DNA of 64,000 nt, taken from positions 1-64,000 of the forward strand of contig NZ_KB849765.1 in assembly GCF_000369005.1 (NCBI RefSeq). Reading direction: 5' to 3'. The position numbers were made by a program, and so were the translations under genes. Positions 28,111 to 36,169 of the stretch are shown here, in pieces; position 1 is the stretch's first letter, and every line of letters starts with the position of its first letter. The DNA comes from Acinetobacter beijerinckii CIP 110307. Its GTDB lineage: Bacteria > Pseudomonadota > Gammaproteobacteria > Pseudomonadales > Moraxellaceae. The notes beneath the pieces were generated by a model. It was not told where the DNA came from. It searched no databases and saw nothing but the letters and a program-made list of their open reading frames with translations.

Positions 28111-29112
28111 ATGGCGCTTAATCAGATCTGGAAACAACAACTTACACTTGTGACATATGGCAATGAGTTTCTCACAGGAGAACTTAATTTTAGTCGCTGG
28201 GTTGAACATCCAATCTTTAATAAAAATAGACTAATTTTTAGAGACTTAGTTTCACAGCATCTATTAGCACAACATTTCCAAATCTGGCTTGAAGGTTTAA
28301 AAAAACAAGGTGTTAAAAAACTCAGCTTACATTTATCCAGCGTGTTGAACGATGAGCAAAACCCAAATGCCAATGTTGAGCTACTTCCATTCGCTCATTT
28401 TATCGTAAGTCATCAAGGCAATAAAAAAACCGCTTGGATTTGTGGGGATGAACTGGCTGAATGGGATAACAGCGATCAAGACTTTAAAACACCCTCTTCC
28501 CAACAAACGCCCCTCCATCAAGAAGTGTTTTGGCGTTATGAGTTGAATGATAAATTCTCTAAGAAAATTGAAGCAGACTTACAAAAAGTAAATTGGAATC
28601 AAATTTCCATTTTTCTAGAAAAAGAATTATTTAGTAGCAAATATGTAGAACATTTTTCAGAGCCTGAACAACAGGACTTCCCCTTTTATGGCTATGAAAC
28701 AAATCCTGAATCTCTTTCTAGCCAAAATCTTGCGATTATTCCAACAGATTATCCCGCAGATTGTGCACACCGCTTATTACATCGCACTCAAGCTTTGACT
28801 GATTATTTAGAACAAAAAAGACAACATCCTTATGCACCCATGGGCGAATTAATGAGTCCTGAAGAACAAATTAATCTCCGTAATTTCTCACAGAAAACCG
28901 ATGATTTGTTTGCCAAGCTGATTGTTAAAACTGCAAATCATTATCAAACGGCACAATTGATCGCAGAAGAACCAGAAATCATTGATCGAACCATGGAGAT
29001 CCCACATCAGCTTGATAAAACTCAACATCACAAAGTGGGAGCATCAGGTGTGATTAAACTCATTATACTCACTGTGATTATCTGCCTCGTTGCATATTAT
29101 TTTGGTCTTTAA
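28111..29112 (+). CDS. Unknown protein with a C-terminal membrane anchor
   Basis: I recognise no family. The 333-residue chain has no signal peptide. The first ~310 residues are soluble and rich in His, Gln and aromatic residues (for example HFQIWLEGLKKQGVKKLSLHLSS and RLLHRTQALTDYLEQKRQHPY). The last ~23 (SGVIKLIILTVIICLVAYYFGL) form one hydrophobic helix, so it should be a tail-anchored protein facing the cytoplasm. It is a single gene on the opposite strand inside the split translation operon, and a strong terminator follows. It may be genus-specific. Confidence 0.6.
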   Translation: MALNQIWKQQLTLVTYGNEFLTGELNFSRWVEHPIFNKNRLIFRDLVSQHLLAQHFQIWLEGLKKQGVKKLSLHLSSVLNDEQNPNANVELLPFAHFIVSHQGNKKTAWICGDELAEWDNSDQDFKTPSSQQTPLHQEVFWRYELNDKFSKKIEADLQKVNWNQISIFLEKELFSSKYVEHFSEPEQQDFPFYGYETNPESLSSQNLAIIPTDYPADCAHRLLHRTQALTDYLEQKRQHPYAPMGELMSPEEQINLRNFSQKTDDLFAKLIVKTANHYQTAQLIAEEPEIIDRTMEIPHQLDKTQHHKVGASGVIKLIILTVIICLVAYYFGL

Positions 29113-29126
29113 CGATACAAAATATA

Positions 29127-29154
29127 AAAACCTAGATGACTCATCTAGGTTTTA
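29127..29154. terminator. Terminator between the 28.1 kb gene and the 29.2 kb gene
   Basis: Inverted repeat AAAACCTAGAT-gactc-ATCTAGGTTTT between convergent genes, with short T runs on both strands. Confidence 0.85.
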
Positions 29155-29164
29155 TTTTTATTGA

Positions 29165-29362
29165 TCAATAGGTTGGTCTAATTTTTATAACCACTTTATG
29201 TCCGCCATCATGCTGATTAACAATATGATGGACATTTTCAATTTCCCCTTCAACTTCAGCATCCAACCCATAAAAAATTCGAATGGTTTCCCCCTTTCTA
29301 GGCAACATACTCATTTCTGTTTCAAATGCACCTTGTTGTAACCCTTCTACACTCACTAACAT
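29165..29362 (-). CDS. Small conserved-looking protein of unknown function
   Basis: A 65-residue cytoplasmic protein without membrane helices. LPRKGETIRIFYGLDAEVEGEIENVHH and HKVVIKIRP read as a small all-beta fold, possibly an SH3- or Tudor-like barrel, but I recognise no family. The ATG start is clear and the C-terminus is near the bidirectional terminator. It is separated by 109 bp from the ParB-like gene upstream on the same strand. Confidence 0.5.
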   Translation of the reverse strand: MLVSVEGLQQGAFETEMSMLPRKGETIRIFYGLDAEVEGEIENVHHIVNQHDGGHKVVIKIRPTY

Positions 29363-29471
29363 ATTTTTATCCTAATGCTGTTTTCTTTATTAATCTAAAA
29401 AGATTCAAAGGCAAAAGTCTAATCAAACATGTTTAGGTTTATGTAATCTTAAACCAACTCACTCACTTGAT

Positions 29472-29849
29472 TTATTCATCATAGTTTAGATCATCTTCAC
29501 TTACATTGATAAAATCAGGTTCAGGGGTTTGCTCAAAGTGTACCGCTAGAATCTCAGTTTGCTTAAGTAAACTTGCTTTAGCGACACGATGCATACCATC
29601 CATCACACGCCCTTGCGCACACAAGATAATCGGATAACTCAGATCAGCCTCTTGCACTAATTGAAAGTGTTCAATGATTTGTTGTGTCGTCGGAGATTGA
29701 TCCGGAAACCAATAGGCTTCATTGAGTTCTTGAATATTAACCAGTTGTACTCTTTTGGCGACGAACTTATTTGTCAGCTTAACCAAGCGATGGACATCCC
29801 AAATATAAATATCTTCGCCAATTTGTCTAAAATGGTATTGTCTGCGCAT
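29472..29849 (-). CDS. ParB/sulfiredoxin-fold-like protein
   Basis: A 125-residue protein. The motif YPIILCAQGRVMDGMHRVAKASLL fits the G-x-x-D-G-x-H-R core of the ParB/Srx fold, which binds nucleotides and in some families cleaves DNA or hydrolyses NTP. The preceding segment (WDVHRLVKLTNKFVAKRVQLVNIQELNEAYWF) suits the N-terminal part of that fold. No helix-turn-helix follows, so it is not a partition protein. The frame opens at 29918, but AGG lies 7 nt before the ATG at 29849, which would place it 16 nt after the NADAR gene. The pair looks like a two-gene operon. Function unknown. Confidence 0.55.
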   Translation of the reverse strand: MRRQYHFRQIGEDIYIWDVHRLVKLTNKFVAKRVQLVNIQELNEAYWFPDQSPTTQQIIEHFQLVQEADLSYPIILCAQGRVMDGMHRVAKASLLKQTEILAVHFEQTPEPDFINVSEDDLNYDE

Positions 29850-29865
29850 ATCATCACCTAAGATT

Positions 29866-30432
29866 TCAATCGCATTGTGCCGAAAGTTTTGATCGAATCT
29901 GCATAAGTGCAAAACCAAGTAAGTTTAATCCCTGCCATTGGCTCGGCTCTTGGATATGCTCATGATCTTGTGCCATCCCAATTCCCCAAATCTTATCCAC
30001 GGGTGATGCTTCAACCAAAATACGATCATGTGTAGCAAGTAAAAAATCTCCCAATTCCGAGTAGTGCGAGAATTTTGCTAAGTTTGCCTGTACCACGATA
30101 TCAAAACGCTTTTTCTGCCACAGTTGTTCGTCATAGTGCTGTATTTTTCGACCTAGTTGTTTTGCTTCATTTGGATGTTTGACTTTCAAAATCTGATTAA
30201 ATATCTCATCATCATTAAAGAGTTTAGCTTTTTGCGCCATCATATAGTGTTCTGCCGTGAGATATTCAACGCCATTCTGTTTAAATGGTGATGGAAACCA
30301 CTGGCTAAAACAGCTCTTGTCCACATGATTGGTTTGCTTTGAAGTATGCCCCCAAAAATATAAATATTTAAATGAGCGACCTTGTTGGACTTGTTGAATT
30401 AAATCATTTAAAAATTGTTCATCTTGCATCAT
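29866..30432 (-). CDS. NADAR (YbiA/DUF1768) family N-glycosidase-like protein
   Basis: A 188-residue NADAR-domain protein. The family landmarks are visible: FWGHTSK...SCFSQWFPSPF, YLTAEHYMMAQKAKLF with the conserved Glu, VDKIWGIGM and LNLLGFALMQIR. NADAR proteins hydrolyse N-glycosidic bonds of riboflavin-pathway intermediates or of ADP-ribosylated guanine, the latter as antitoxins of DarT-type DNA toxins. No DarT gene is beside it; its operon partner is the ParB-like gene. Which role applies here is open. Confidence 0.85.
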   Translation of the reverse strand: MMQDEQFLNDLIQQVQQGRSFKYLYFWGHTSKQTNHVDKSCFSQWFPSPFKQNGVEYLTAEHYMMAQKAKLFNDDEIFNQILKVKHPNEAKQLGRKIQHYDEQLWQKKRFDIVVQANLAKFSHYSELGDFLLATHDRILVEASPVDKIWGIGMAQDHEHIQEPSQWQGLNLLGFALMQIRSKLSAQCD

Positions 30433-30480
30433 CTATCTCTGATTATTATCTATTATTGAAAATCCAATTCACTAAAAATA

Positions 30481-30508
30481 AAAAAGACCGCTAAAAGCGG
30501 CCTTTTTT
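30481..30508 (-). terminator. Terminator after rplT
   Basis: On the minus strand, stem CCGCT-ttt-AGCGG extended by A/T pairs with one mismatch, then a run of T. Confidence 0.85.
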
Positions 30509-30520
30509 GAATCTCTAAGC

Positions 30521-30880
30521 TTATGCAGCTAATGCGCCTTTAGCTTTTTCAGCTAAAGCAGCAAATGCAACTGCATCATGCATAGCGATGTCAGCTAATA
30601 CGCGACGGTCGATGATCACTTGAGCTTTTTTCAAGCCATCGATCATACGGCTGTATGACAAACCGTTTAAACGAGCACCAGCATTGATACGCGCAATCCA
30701 TAAAGCACGGAATTGACGTTTCTTTTGACGGCGGTCACGGTAAGCGTATTGACCAGCTTTGATTACTGCTTGGAACGCTACGCGATAAACGCGTGAACGA
30801 GCACCATAGTAACCTTTAGCGCGAGCAAGAATTTTTTTGTGACGACGATGAGCCACTACACCACGTTTTACACGAGCCAT
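30521..30880 (-). CDS. rplT: 50S ribosomal protein L20
   Basis: 119 residues, typical L20 ([33 protein letters not shown] at the N-terminus and a globular C-terminus with [19 protein letters not shown]). L20 is needed for early 50S assembly and represses its own operon in many bacteria. It lies 11 nt after rpmI and ends before a strong terminator, so here rpmI-rplT is a self-contained two-gene unit. Confidence 0.98.
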   Translation of the reverse strand: MARVKRGVVAHRRHKKILARAKGYYGARSRVYRVAFQAVIKAGQYAYRDRRQKKRQFRALWIARINAGARLNGLSYSRMIDGLKKAQVIIDRRVLADIAMHDAVAFAALAEKAKGALAA

Positions 30881-30891
30881 TTATAATCTCC

Positions 30892-31086
30892 TTAGATGTA
30901 TGGGCACATAGCACGAACTGATGCAACGTCACTTACGTGAACCATTACACAACCGCGCAATTGACGGATACGCTTAGCAGATTTTTTGGTCAAAATGTGG
31001 CGCTTGAATGCTTGTTTGCGCTTAAAACCGTTTGCAGTCGCTTTGAAGCGTTTAGCTGCACCACGGCGAGTTTTCATCTTAGGCAT
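30892..31086 (-). CDS. rpmI: 50S ribosomal protein L35
   Basis: 64 residues starting [23 protein letters not shown], the standard L35 N-terminus. An open frame extends 90 nt upstream to 31176, but the ATG at 31086 has AAGAGG 6 nt before it and gives the family length; the extension overlaps the promoter. Cotranscribed with rplT. Confidence 0.97.
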   Translation of the reverse strand: MPKMKTRRGAAKRFKATANGFKRKQAFKRHILTKKSAKRIRQLRGCVMVHVSDVASVRAMCPYI

Positions 31087-31153
31087 AACAACCTCTTTTG
31101 AACACCTGTTCGGAACGTTTGCACCATTGCAATAACGACCTGCAGGTAAGGGA
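31087..31153 (-). promoter_or_regulatory. rpmI-rplT mRNA leader, candidate L20 autoregulatory site
   Basis: The short leader between the predicted transcription start and the rpmI ATG contains three small perfect stems: CCTGCAGG (31139-31146), TTGCA-atgg-TGCAA (31119-31132) and GAAC-aggt-GTTC just upstream of the ribosome site. L20 binds a leader mimic of 23S rRNA in E. coli and B. subtilis. I cannot show the mimicry here. Confidence 0.3.
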
Positions 31154-31159
31154 GCCGCT

Positions 31160-31187
31160 ATTCTAAAGCATAGCAACCTAAAATCAA
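31160..31187 (-). promoter_or_regulatory. Promoter of rpmI-rplT
   Basis: Minus-strand -35 TTGATT (31187-31182), 16-nt spacer, -10 TAGAAT (31165-31160). A dedicated promoter is needed because infC, the usual upstream gene, lies 4.4 kb away. Confidence 0.65.
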
Positions 31188-31323
31188 AGTAAAATGCTCA
31201 TTTTTTGACAGCAAATTGCTTATTTTATATAAATGATATTTTCTATCATCAATTCTCAAATAACGAGAAAAATACACAAAATTAACATCTATAATAAGTA
31301 CAAGCTCTTAAATTCAAAAGAAT

Positions 31324-32577
31324 ATGACCGCACAAAATGATGCTTTTGCTGCATTGCGATATCGAGATTTCTCTATCGTGACCATTAATCAATTTTGTTT
31401 AACATTGGCAATCTTGATTCAGGAAATTATCGTTGCTTATTCACTGTATCAAATCACTCGTGACCCACTCACTTTAGGTTTCATTGGTTTAGCAGAAGCA
31501 ATTCCTTTCATTACATTATCATTATGGGGCGGCTATTTTGCAGATAAACTAAATAAACAGACCATCATGAAAATCTGCTTATTCTTTTCGATTCCTTTAC
31601 CTTTAGTGCTTTGGGCGCTGTTCCACTTACATGGTTTAGAAAAAATTGGAATCAGCACTCTTTCTTGGGGAATCTATGCCGTCATTTTTGCTTTAGGCAC
31701 TATTCGTGGCTTCTATAACCCTTCTGCGACCTCACTCAAACCTTTTCTAATTCCGCGTGAACTGTATGCCAATGGTGCAACATGAACCACCATTGGCTGG
31801 CAAAGTGGTGTGATCATCGGACCTATGCTCGGCGGTTTTATGCTGGCCTTTATGGGACGTGAAACGAGCCTTTTTACAGTGACTGCATTATTGGTCATCT
31901 GCTTTATTTTAATTAATTGCTTACAGAAACGGACTTTTCCAAAAATGGAAACAGAGAATGTCCTGCAAAGTTTGACTGATGGTTTCCAGTTTATCTGGAA
32001 AACTAAAATTGTATTATGGGCGATTTCGCTTGATCTTGTTTCTGTTTTGTTTGGCGGTGTGATTGCCTTATTGCCAATTTTTGCCGAAGAAATATTAAAA
32101 GTCGGCCCTGAAGGTCTTGGTTATTTACGTGCTGCACCATCTATTGGCGCTCTCATCACCATGATTGCACTGACCAAATTTCCGCCAATGCAACATGCAT
32201 GGCGAAATATGTTATTAGCGGTAGCAGGTTTTGGTATTTTTACCATTCTGTTCGCCTTCTCAAATCATATGTGGCTCTCATTATTTGCCTTAGCCATGAC
32301 CGGTGCTTGTGACAGTGTTTCTGTCGTGGTTCGTCAAACCATCTTGCAAATTTTTCCGCCCGAAAATATGCGCGGTCGTGTCGCAGCAGTGAATGGGATG
32401 TTCGTTTCGTCGAGTAATGAACTCGGTGCTTTTGAATCTGGTCTAGCTGCCAAATACCTCGGCACAATCACTGCGACTATTCTTGGTGGTTGTATGACAC
32501 TTGCCGTAGTGAGTTATTGCTGGTTTAAAACCAATGACTTATTCAAAGTCGATATTACTAAAGATTCGGATCACTAA
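31324..32577 (+). pseudogene. MFS exporter (EntS-like family) interrupted by one in-frame TGA
   Basis: A 12-helix major-facilitator transporter of about 417 codons. Codon 154 (31783-31785) is TGA. The frame continues without shift: before it ...IPRELYANGAT, after it TTIGWQSGVIIGPMLGGFMLAFMG, a normal MFS TM helix. A Trp (TGG) there fits the context, so a single G-to-A change explains the stop. The first part keeps the TM1-TM4 region (GLAEAIPFITLSLWGGYFADKLNKQ); the second holds TM5-TM12. As written, only 153 residues would be made unless readthrough or restart at the GTG at 31810 occurs. It lies within the block separating rpmI from infC. Confidence 0.85.
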
Positions 32578-32611
32578 ATAAAAGGGAAATAGCCTATCTT
32601 TCCTTTTCTGA

Positions 32612-33037
32612 TTAAAAGAGACCGAGATATAAAGCATATAACGTTAAATAACGGCCGCCTTTGGCGATGGTAACAATCAATAAAAATCGCCAAAAGTTTT
32701 CCTTCATCAGTCCAGCAATCAAGGTAATTGGATCACCAATCACAGGAGTCCAACTGAGTAGTAAGGAATAAAAGCCATATTTATGATAAATCTGCTGTGC
32801 TTGTAACAATCGTTGTTCTGAAACAGGAAACCACTTTTTATCTTTAAAATGTTCAATCTTTAGTCCAAGCCACCAATTCACACAGGAACCCAAGACATTA
32901 CCAATGGTCGCAACTAAGATAAGATAGAAAGGATTAGAACGCCCTTGTACCAGCAAGGTCATTAATACCGCTTCAGACTGTAACGGCAATAAGGTAGCAG
33001 CACCAAAGGCTGAGAGAAACAATAATAAATAAGACAT
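32612..33037 (-). CDS. YqaA-family (DedA-like) membrane protein
   Basis: A 141-residue inner-membrane protein of the SNARE-associated/DedA superfamily. SAFGAATLLPLQSEAVLMTLLVQG, then ATIGNVLGSCVNWWLG and YGFYSLLLSWTPVIGDPITLIAGLMKENFWRFLL contain the conserved Gly/Pro/Asp-rich re-entrant segments. DedA relatives move lipids or support envelope integrity; the YqaA role is unknown. The frame opens at a TTG, but the ATG at 33037 is the better start. It is convergent with the broken MFS gene. Confidence 0.8.
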   Translation of the reverse strand: MSYLLLFLSAFGAATLLPLQSEAVLMTLLVQGRSNPFYLILVATIGNVLGSCVNWWLGLKIEHFKDKKWFPVSEQRLLQAQQIYHKYGFYSLLLSWTPVIGDPITLIAGLMKENFWRFLLIVTIAKGGRYLTLYALYLGLF

Positions 33038-33101
33038 CAAAACAAGGTTCTCTCAAACAGGCAGCAACACAGCATCAAGAGCAGACCATATAACGTGGAT
33101 G

Positions 33102-33953
33102 CTATAGATTCAAGGTTAATTTTGCCCAAGTCTCTTTGAGTATCTTCTGTGAAATATCAATCCGAAAAACGCTTTTAATGGTTTGTTCAAAATCATCCAA
33201 AGTGGATAACTCTTTCTTGTTAGAGCTTCCTTTGCCATGCGTTCGTAAAACACGATCTTTTAAGGTAATTCGCATTTCGGCATTGACAGTAGATAACATT
33301 AAATACTGAGTAAATATGGATTCAGGCGAGGTCGAAATATACCAATTCGCAATCAAGGCATCTGCATCTGCAATCTGCTGTTGAGGGTTAATCGCATAGA
33401 CATTGACCCATTGATTATGGATACAGACTTGTAGCATATATTTCATTTCCGTCAGCACTGTCGCATCCAGACCACTCTGTGCAAGCTCAACGAATCTGAA
33501 AGCTTCGAGTGGTGTCTGCTGTGTTTCACCAATATTACTCAGAGACACGATCGTGGTTGGAGTCATGCCTCCAAAGCCAGGATCGTATAAAAATAATTGC
33601 TGCTCAATACGGACCAAGGTCACTAAGTGCGTACGAACCGGAGATGTTGTCGGTGTGCTTTGATAGTACACCCGACCAAGTACGTTATACGTCTCATACC
33701 CCAGTTCTGTTAGGGCAATTCTGGTTAGGGTACTGTGTTCTAAACAATAGCCTTCACGATTTTCAATTAATAATTTTTGCACAAGTTGATCTGACGCTAA
33801 TGAAAGCTCACTTCCTAAAAAAGAGGATAAATTACCAAAAGGAATAGCTTGCACATGAAGACTTAATAGGCTTTTTAAATTAGGTAAGGTTGGAGAGAAA
33901 TCGCCTTCAAAACCAAGTTTGGTTAAATAGCGTGTAGAAATTTTGGATTGCAT
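33102..33953 (-). CDS. Arylamine N-acetyltransferase
   Basis: A 283-residue NAT that transfers acetyl from acetyl-CoA to arylamines or hydrazines. The Cys-His-Asp triad is visible: Cys69 in NREGYCLEHS, His in SPVRTHLVTLV and Asp in LYDPGFGG. The usual RGGYCFE motif reads REGYCLE, replacing the first Gly with Glu. The N-terminus is canonical (TRYLTKLGFEGDFSPTLPNLKSLLSLHVQAIPFGN). Natural substrates in Acinetobacter are not known. Confidence 0.88.
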   Translation of the reverse strand: MQSKISTRYLTKLGFEGDFSPTLPNLKSLLSLHVQAIPFGNLSSFLGSELSLASDQLVQKLLIENREGYCLEHSTLTRIALTELGYETYNVLGRVYYQSTPTTSPVRTHLVTLVRIEQQLFLYDPGFGGMTPTTIVSLSNIGETQQTPLEAFRFVELAQSGLDATVLTEMKYMLQVCIHNQWVNVYAINPQQQIADADALIANWYISTSPESIFTQYLMLSTVNAEMRITLKDRVLRTHGKGSSNKKELSTLDDFEQTIKSVFRIDISQKILKETWAKLTLNL

Positions 33954-34170
33954 GATGCTTTATCTTTGATGAACTTAAATCATCCTATCTTGATCGCAGC
34001 AAGACAAGATGAAAAATTACACAATTATAAAATAGTCATGCTTACACGGCTAAAAGCATGGTTTTAGCACAGATTATTTCTTCGTTTTCGCGACCTTGGA
34101 TCGGACAGAAAAATACATAACAAAAGATATAGACTTAAAAATCCAACGAATCCCACTGTACTGCGATGTG

Positions 34171-34205
34171 AGTTTCTAGTTTCTAGTTTCTAGTTTCTAG
34201 TTTCT
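34171..34205. repeat. Five perfect copies of a 7-bp tandem repeat
   Basis: AGTTTCT is repeated exactly five times, directly after the 3' end of the small membrane-protein gene and touching its stop codon. On the minus strand every unit contains a TAG. Slippage could change the copy number without altering the protein, because the stop codon comes first. Confidence 0.95.
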
Positions 34206-34398
34206 AGCTATAGCCAAACAAACAAAGGAGAAAACAAAAAAAGCCTAAAACAGCGATTAAGCTAAAAAACAAAATTTCTAAATGATCATTCGCATAGTGA
34301 TTTTGTATCAGAGCATCAAGGATTGCTGTAAGCAACAACAATCCCATCGCAATCGTTCCATGCTTCCAGAAGCTATATCGTTCAATGGCTTGATTCAT
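34204..34398 (-). CDS. Small two-helix membrane protein
   Basis: A 64-residue protein with two hydrophobic helices (HGTIAMGLLLLTAILDALI at about 13-31 and ILFFSLIAVLGFFCFLLCLFGY at 42-63) joined by a short polar loop (QNHYANDHLE). No known family. Its ATG overlaps the stop of the glutathione transferase gene by 4 nt, so translation should be coupled and the two may work together. The heptamer repeat array follows immediately. Confidence 0.6.
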   Translation of the reverse strand: MNQAIERYSFWKHGTIAMGLLLLTAILDALIQNHYANDHLEILFFSLIAVLGFFCFLLCLFGYS

Positions 34399-35015
34399 CC
34401 AACTTTGATCGATAAAGCTTTTTGTACCGCAGGACGAGCCGTTAAGCGTTCAATATAATCTTTCACATACGGATAGTCTTCAAGCTGAATGCCCTGCCAT
34501 TCGTAACGCAATGCCCAAGGCAAGATCGCCATATCCGCAATCGAGTATTCGCCTGCTACAAACTTTTGACCAATCAACTGTTTGTTTAAGACACTATACA
34601 AACGCTTGGTTTCATTCACATAACGATCAATCGCATAAGGAATACGTTCAGAGGCAAACTTATTGAAGTGGTGATTTTGCCCAAGCATTGGACCAAACCC
34701 ACCCATTTGCCACATTAACCATTGTTCAACCTCGACTCTCTCTTGCTCATCGGTCGGATAAAATAGACCAGTCTTACGACCTAAATATTGTAAGATTGCA
34801 CCTGACTCAAATACTGAGATCGGTTCTCCACGCGGTCCATTTTGATCGACAATAGCTGGAATTTTATTGTTTGGAGAGATATTAAGAAAGTCAGGTTGAA
34901 ACTGATCATTTTCTAAAATATTAATCGGAAATATTTGGTATTCAAGCCCCATTTCTTCTAATGCAATCGTTATTTTGTGCCCATTGGGTGTGCCCCAATA
35001 ATATAAGTCAATCAT
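34395..35015 (-). CDS. Glutathione S-transferase (YfcG/Ure2-like)
   Basis: 206 residues. Thioredoxin-like N-domain (DLYYWGTPNGHKITIALEEMGLEYQ with TPNGHK replacing a catalytic Ser/Cys, NNKIPAIVDQNGPRGEPISVFESGAILQYLGRK) and helical C-domain (GPMLGQNHHFNKFASERIPYAIDRY, VAGEYSIADMAILPW). The TPNG...K and FESGAIL motifs fit the YfcG/YghU group, which act as disulfide-bond oxidoreductases with glutathione. Coupled by overlap to the small membrane protein. Confidence 0.88.
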   Translation of the reverse strand: MIDLYYWGTPNGHKITIALEEMGLEYQIFPINILENDQFQPDFLNISPNNKIPAIVDQNGPRGEPISVFESGAILQYLGRKTGLFYPTDEQERVEVEQWLMWQMGGFGPMLGQNHHFNKFASERIPYAIDRYVNETKRLYSVLNKQLIGQKFVAGEYSIADMAILPWALRYEWQGIQLEDYPYVKDYIERLTARPAVQKALSIKVG

Positions 35016-35129
35016 TTATGTTGCCCTATCATCTTTATTCTGACTGTTGTTGCGTTATAGCACAGTTCATACTTATTGATCAGCAGCCTAGCACGAAAAG
35101 AAACAATAAAAGTCTATGCAAAGAGTATC

Positions 35130-35459
35130 TTAAAGATGTCTGTCTTGTTTTTCTAAAAATTCTTTTGCCTTTTCCCCAACAAATTTTCGACCGGCATTAT
35201 TTCCACTTATCCATTCCTCAACGCTAAACAAATCAAATAATCCCACTTTAAATAAGGTCGGAACCGCCACACTCAATTCATTCTCAACTGAACCTCGAAC
35301 ACCAGCATTGTATAAATTAATATTGTGCAACATGGTCGCCACAGTTCCAGTTTGTACACGGCTACCATCTTTCAATGTGACTTGCGGTAAAACTTCACCC
35401 TCTTGTACAACTTTCTGATTAATATTAGATAGTTCATTGGTACCAATAATTTTAGACAT
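35130..35459 (-). CDS. Unknown 109-residue cytoplasmic protein
   Basis: I do not recognise a named family. The protein is soluble, without Cys or membrane helices. The N-terminal half reads VVQEGEVLPQVTLKDGSRVQTGTVATMLHNI, beta-rich with a DGS turn. The second half is helical and ends in GRKFVGEKAKEFLEKQ. GGAAAG precedes the ATG. It lies alone between infC and the glutathione transferase gene on the same strand as both. Confidence 0.5.
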   Translation of the reverse strand: MSKIIGTNELSNINQKVVQEGEVLPQVTLKDGSRVQTGTVATMLHNINLYNAGVRGSVENELSVAVPTLFKVGLFDLFSVEEWISGNNAGRKFVGEKAKEFLEKQDRHL

Positions 35460-35570
35460 TGATCTTTCCTATTCTCAATTTTATGTAATTTTCACTCTTT
35501 TCATAATAACGTTTTTAAACATATTGAATGTGAGGAATCGTATTTGTTTAACTAGATAAATTTCACACAT

Positions 35571-35602
35571 AAAAAAGCACCGCATATAGCGGTGCTTTTT
35601 TT
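35571..35602 (-). terminator. Terminator after infC
   Basis: Minus-strand stem CACCGC-tatat-GCGGTG flanked by A and T runs (perfect extension to AAAAAAGCACCGC). It cuts thrS-infC off from the downstream genes. Confidence 0.92.
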
Positions 35603-35612
35603 AAGAAAAAAA

Positions 35613-36164
35613 TTACTTTTTCTTTTTCGGACCAATCAACATGCCCATTTGACGACCTTCCATCTTAGGTGCTTGTTCAATCACGCCAAACTCAGCAACG
35701 TCAGCTTCAATTTTTTGCAATTGAACTAAACCAAGTTGTTGATGCGCCATTTCACGACCACGGAAGCGTAAAGTGATTTTCACTTTATTGCCTTCTTCAA
35801 GGAAACGCAAAATTGCACGCAATTTGATCTGATAATCACCTACATCCGTTGCTGGACGTAGTTTGATTTCTTTCACTTGCACTTGATGCTGTTTTTTCTT
35901 CGCATCTTTTTGCTTTTGCTTCAGATCAAATAAATGCTTGTTATAGTCCATGATTTTACAAACAGGCGGTTCTGCATTAGCAACAATCTCAACAAGGTCA
36001 AGATTAGCTTCTTCAGCAGCACGTAATGCTTCAGTTAATGAAACAACACCTTTTTGCTCTCCATCTGCTGCAACAAGGCGTACTTCTTTTGCACGGATCT
36101 CATCGTTAATCGCAGGACGGTTACTTTTAGCACCTTGTTGTTGGTTACGGTCAGGCTGTTTAAT
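35613..36164 (-). CDS. infC: Translation initiation factor IF-3, with an AUU start codon
   Basis: IF-3 binds the 30S subunit and proofreads start codons. The first in-frame ATG (35951, [15 protein letters not shown]) lies in the linker and would give only 112 residues, without the N-domain. Upstream, the same frame runs on with the IF-3 N-terminal domain: [21 protein letters not shown], then [19 protein letters not shown] and [13 protein letters not shown]. It starts at ATT (36164-36162), followed by Lys-Gln-Pro-Asp. GGAG lies 8 nt before the ATT, inside the last thrS codons. That gives 183 residues, the family length. AUU is the known infC start in enterobacteria and makes IF-3 repress its own translation. 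The start is 5 nt after the thrS stop. Confidence 0.95.
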   Translation of the reverse strand: MKQPDRNQQQGAKSNRPAINDEIRAKEVRLVAADGEQKGVVSLTEALRAAEEANLDLVEIVANAEPPVCKIMDYNKHLFDLKQKQKDAKKKQHQVQVKEIKLRPATDVGDYQIKLRAILRFLEEGNKVKITLRFRGREMAHQQLGLVQLQKIEADVAEFGVIEQAPKMEGRQMGMLIGPKKKK

Positions 36165-36169
36165 CTTTA

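Noticed and set aside
31087..31176. N-terminal extension of L35 to 31176
   Set aside because: It would overlap the -10 box, and L35 always starts MPKMKT; the ATG at 31086 has AAGAGG.
31783..31785. TGA as selenocysteine in the MFS gene
   Set aside because: The context fits Trp, MFS proteins have no Sec/Cys at this site, and no SECIS-like hairpin is apparent downstream.
34171..34205. Heptamer repeat as a phase-variation switch of the small membrane protein
   Set aside because: The repeat lies after the stop codon on the coding strand, so copy-number change cannot shift the frame.
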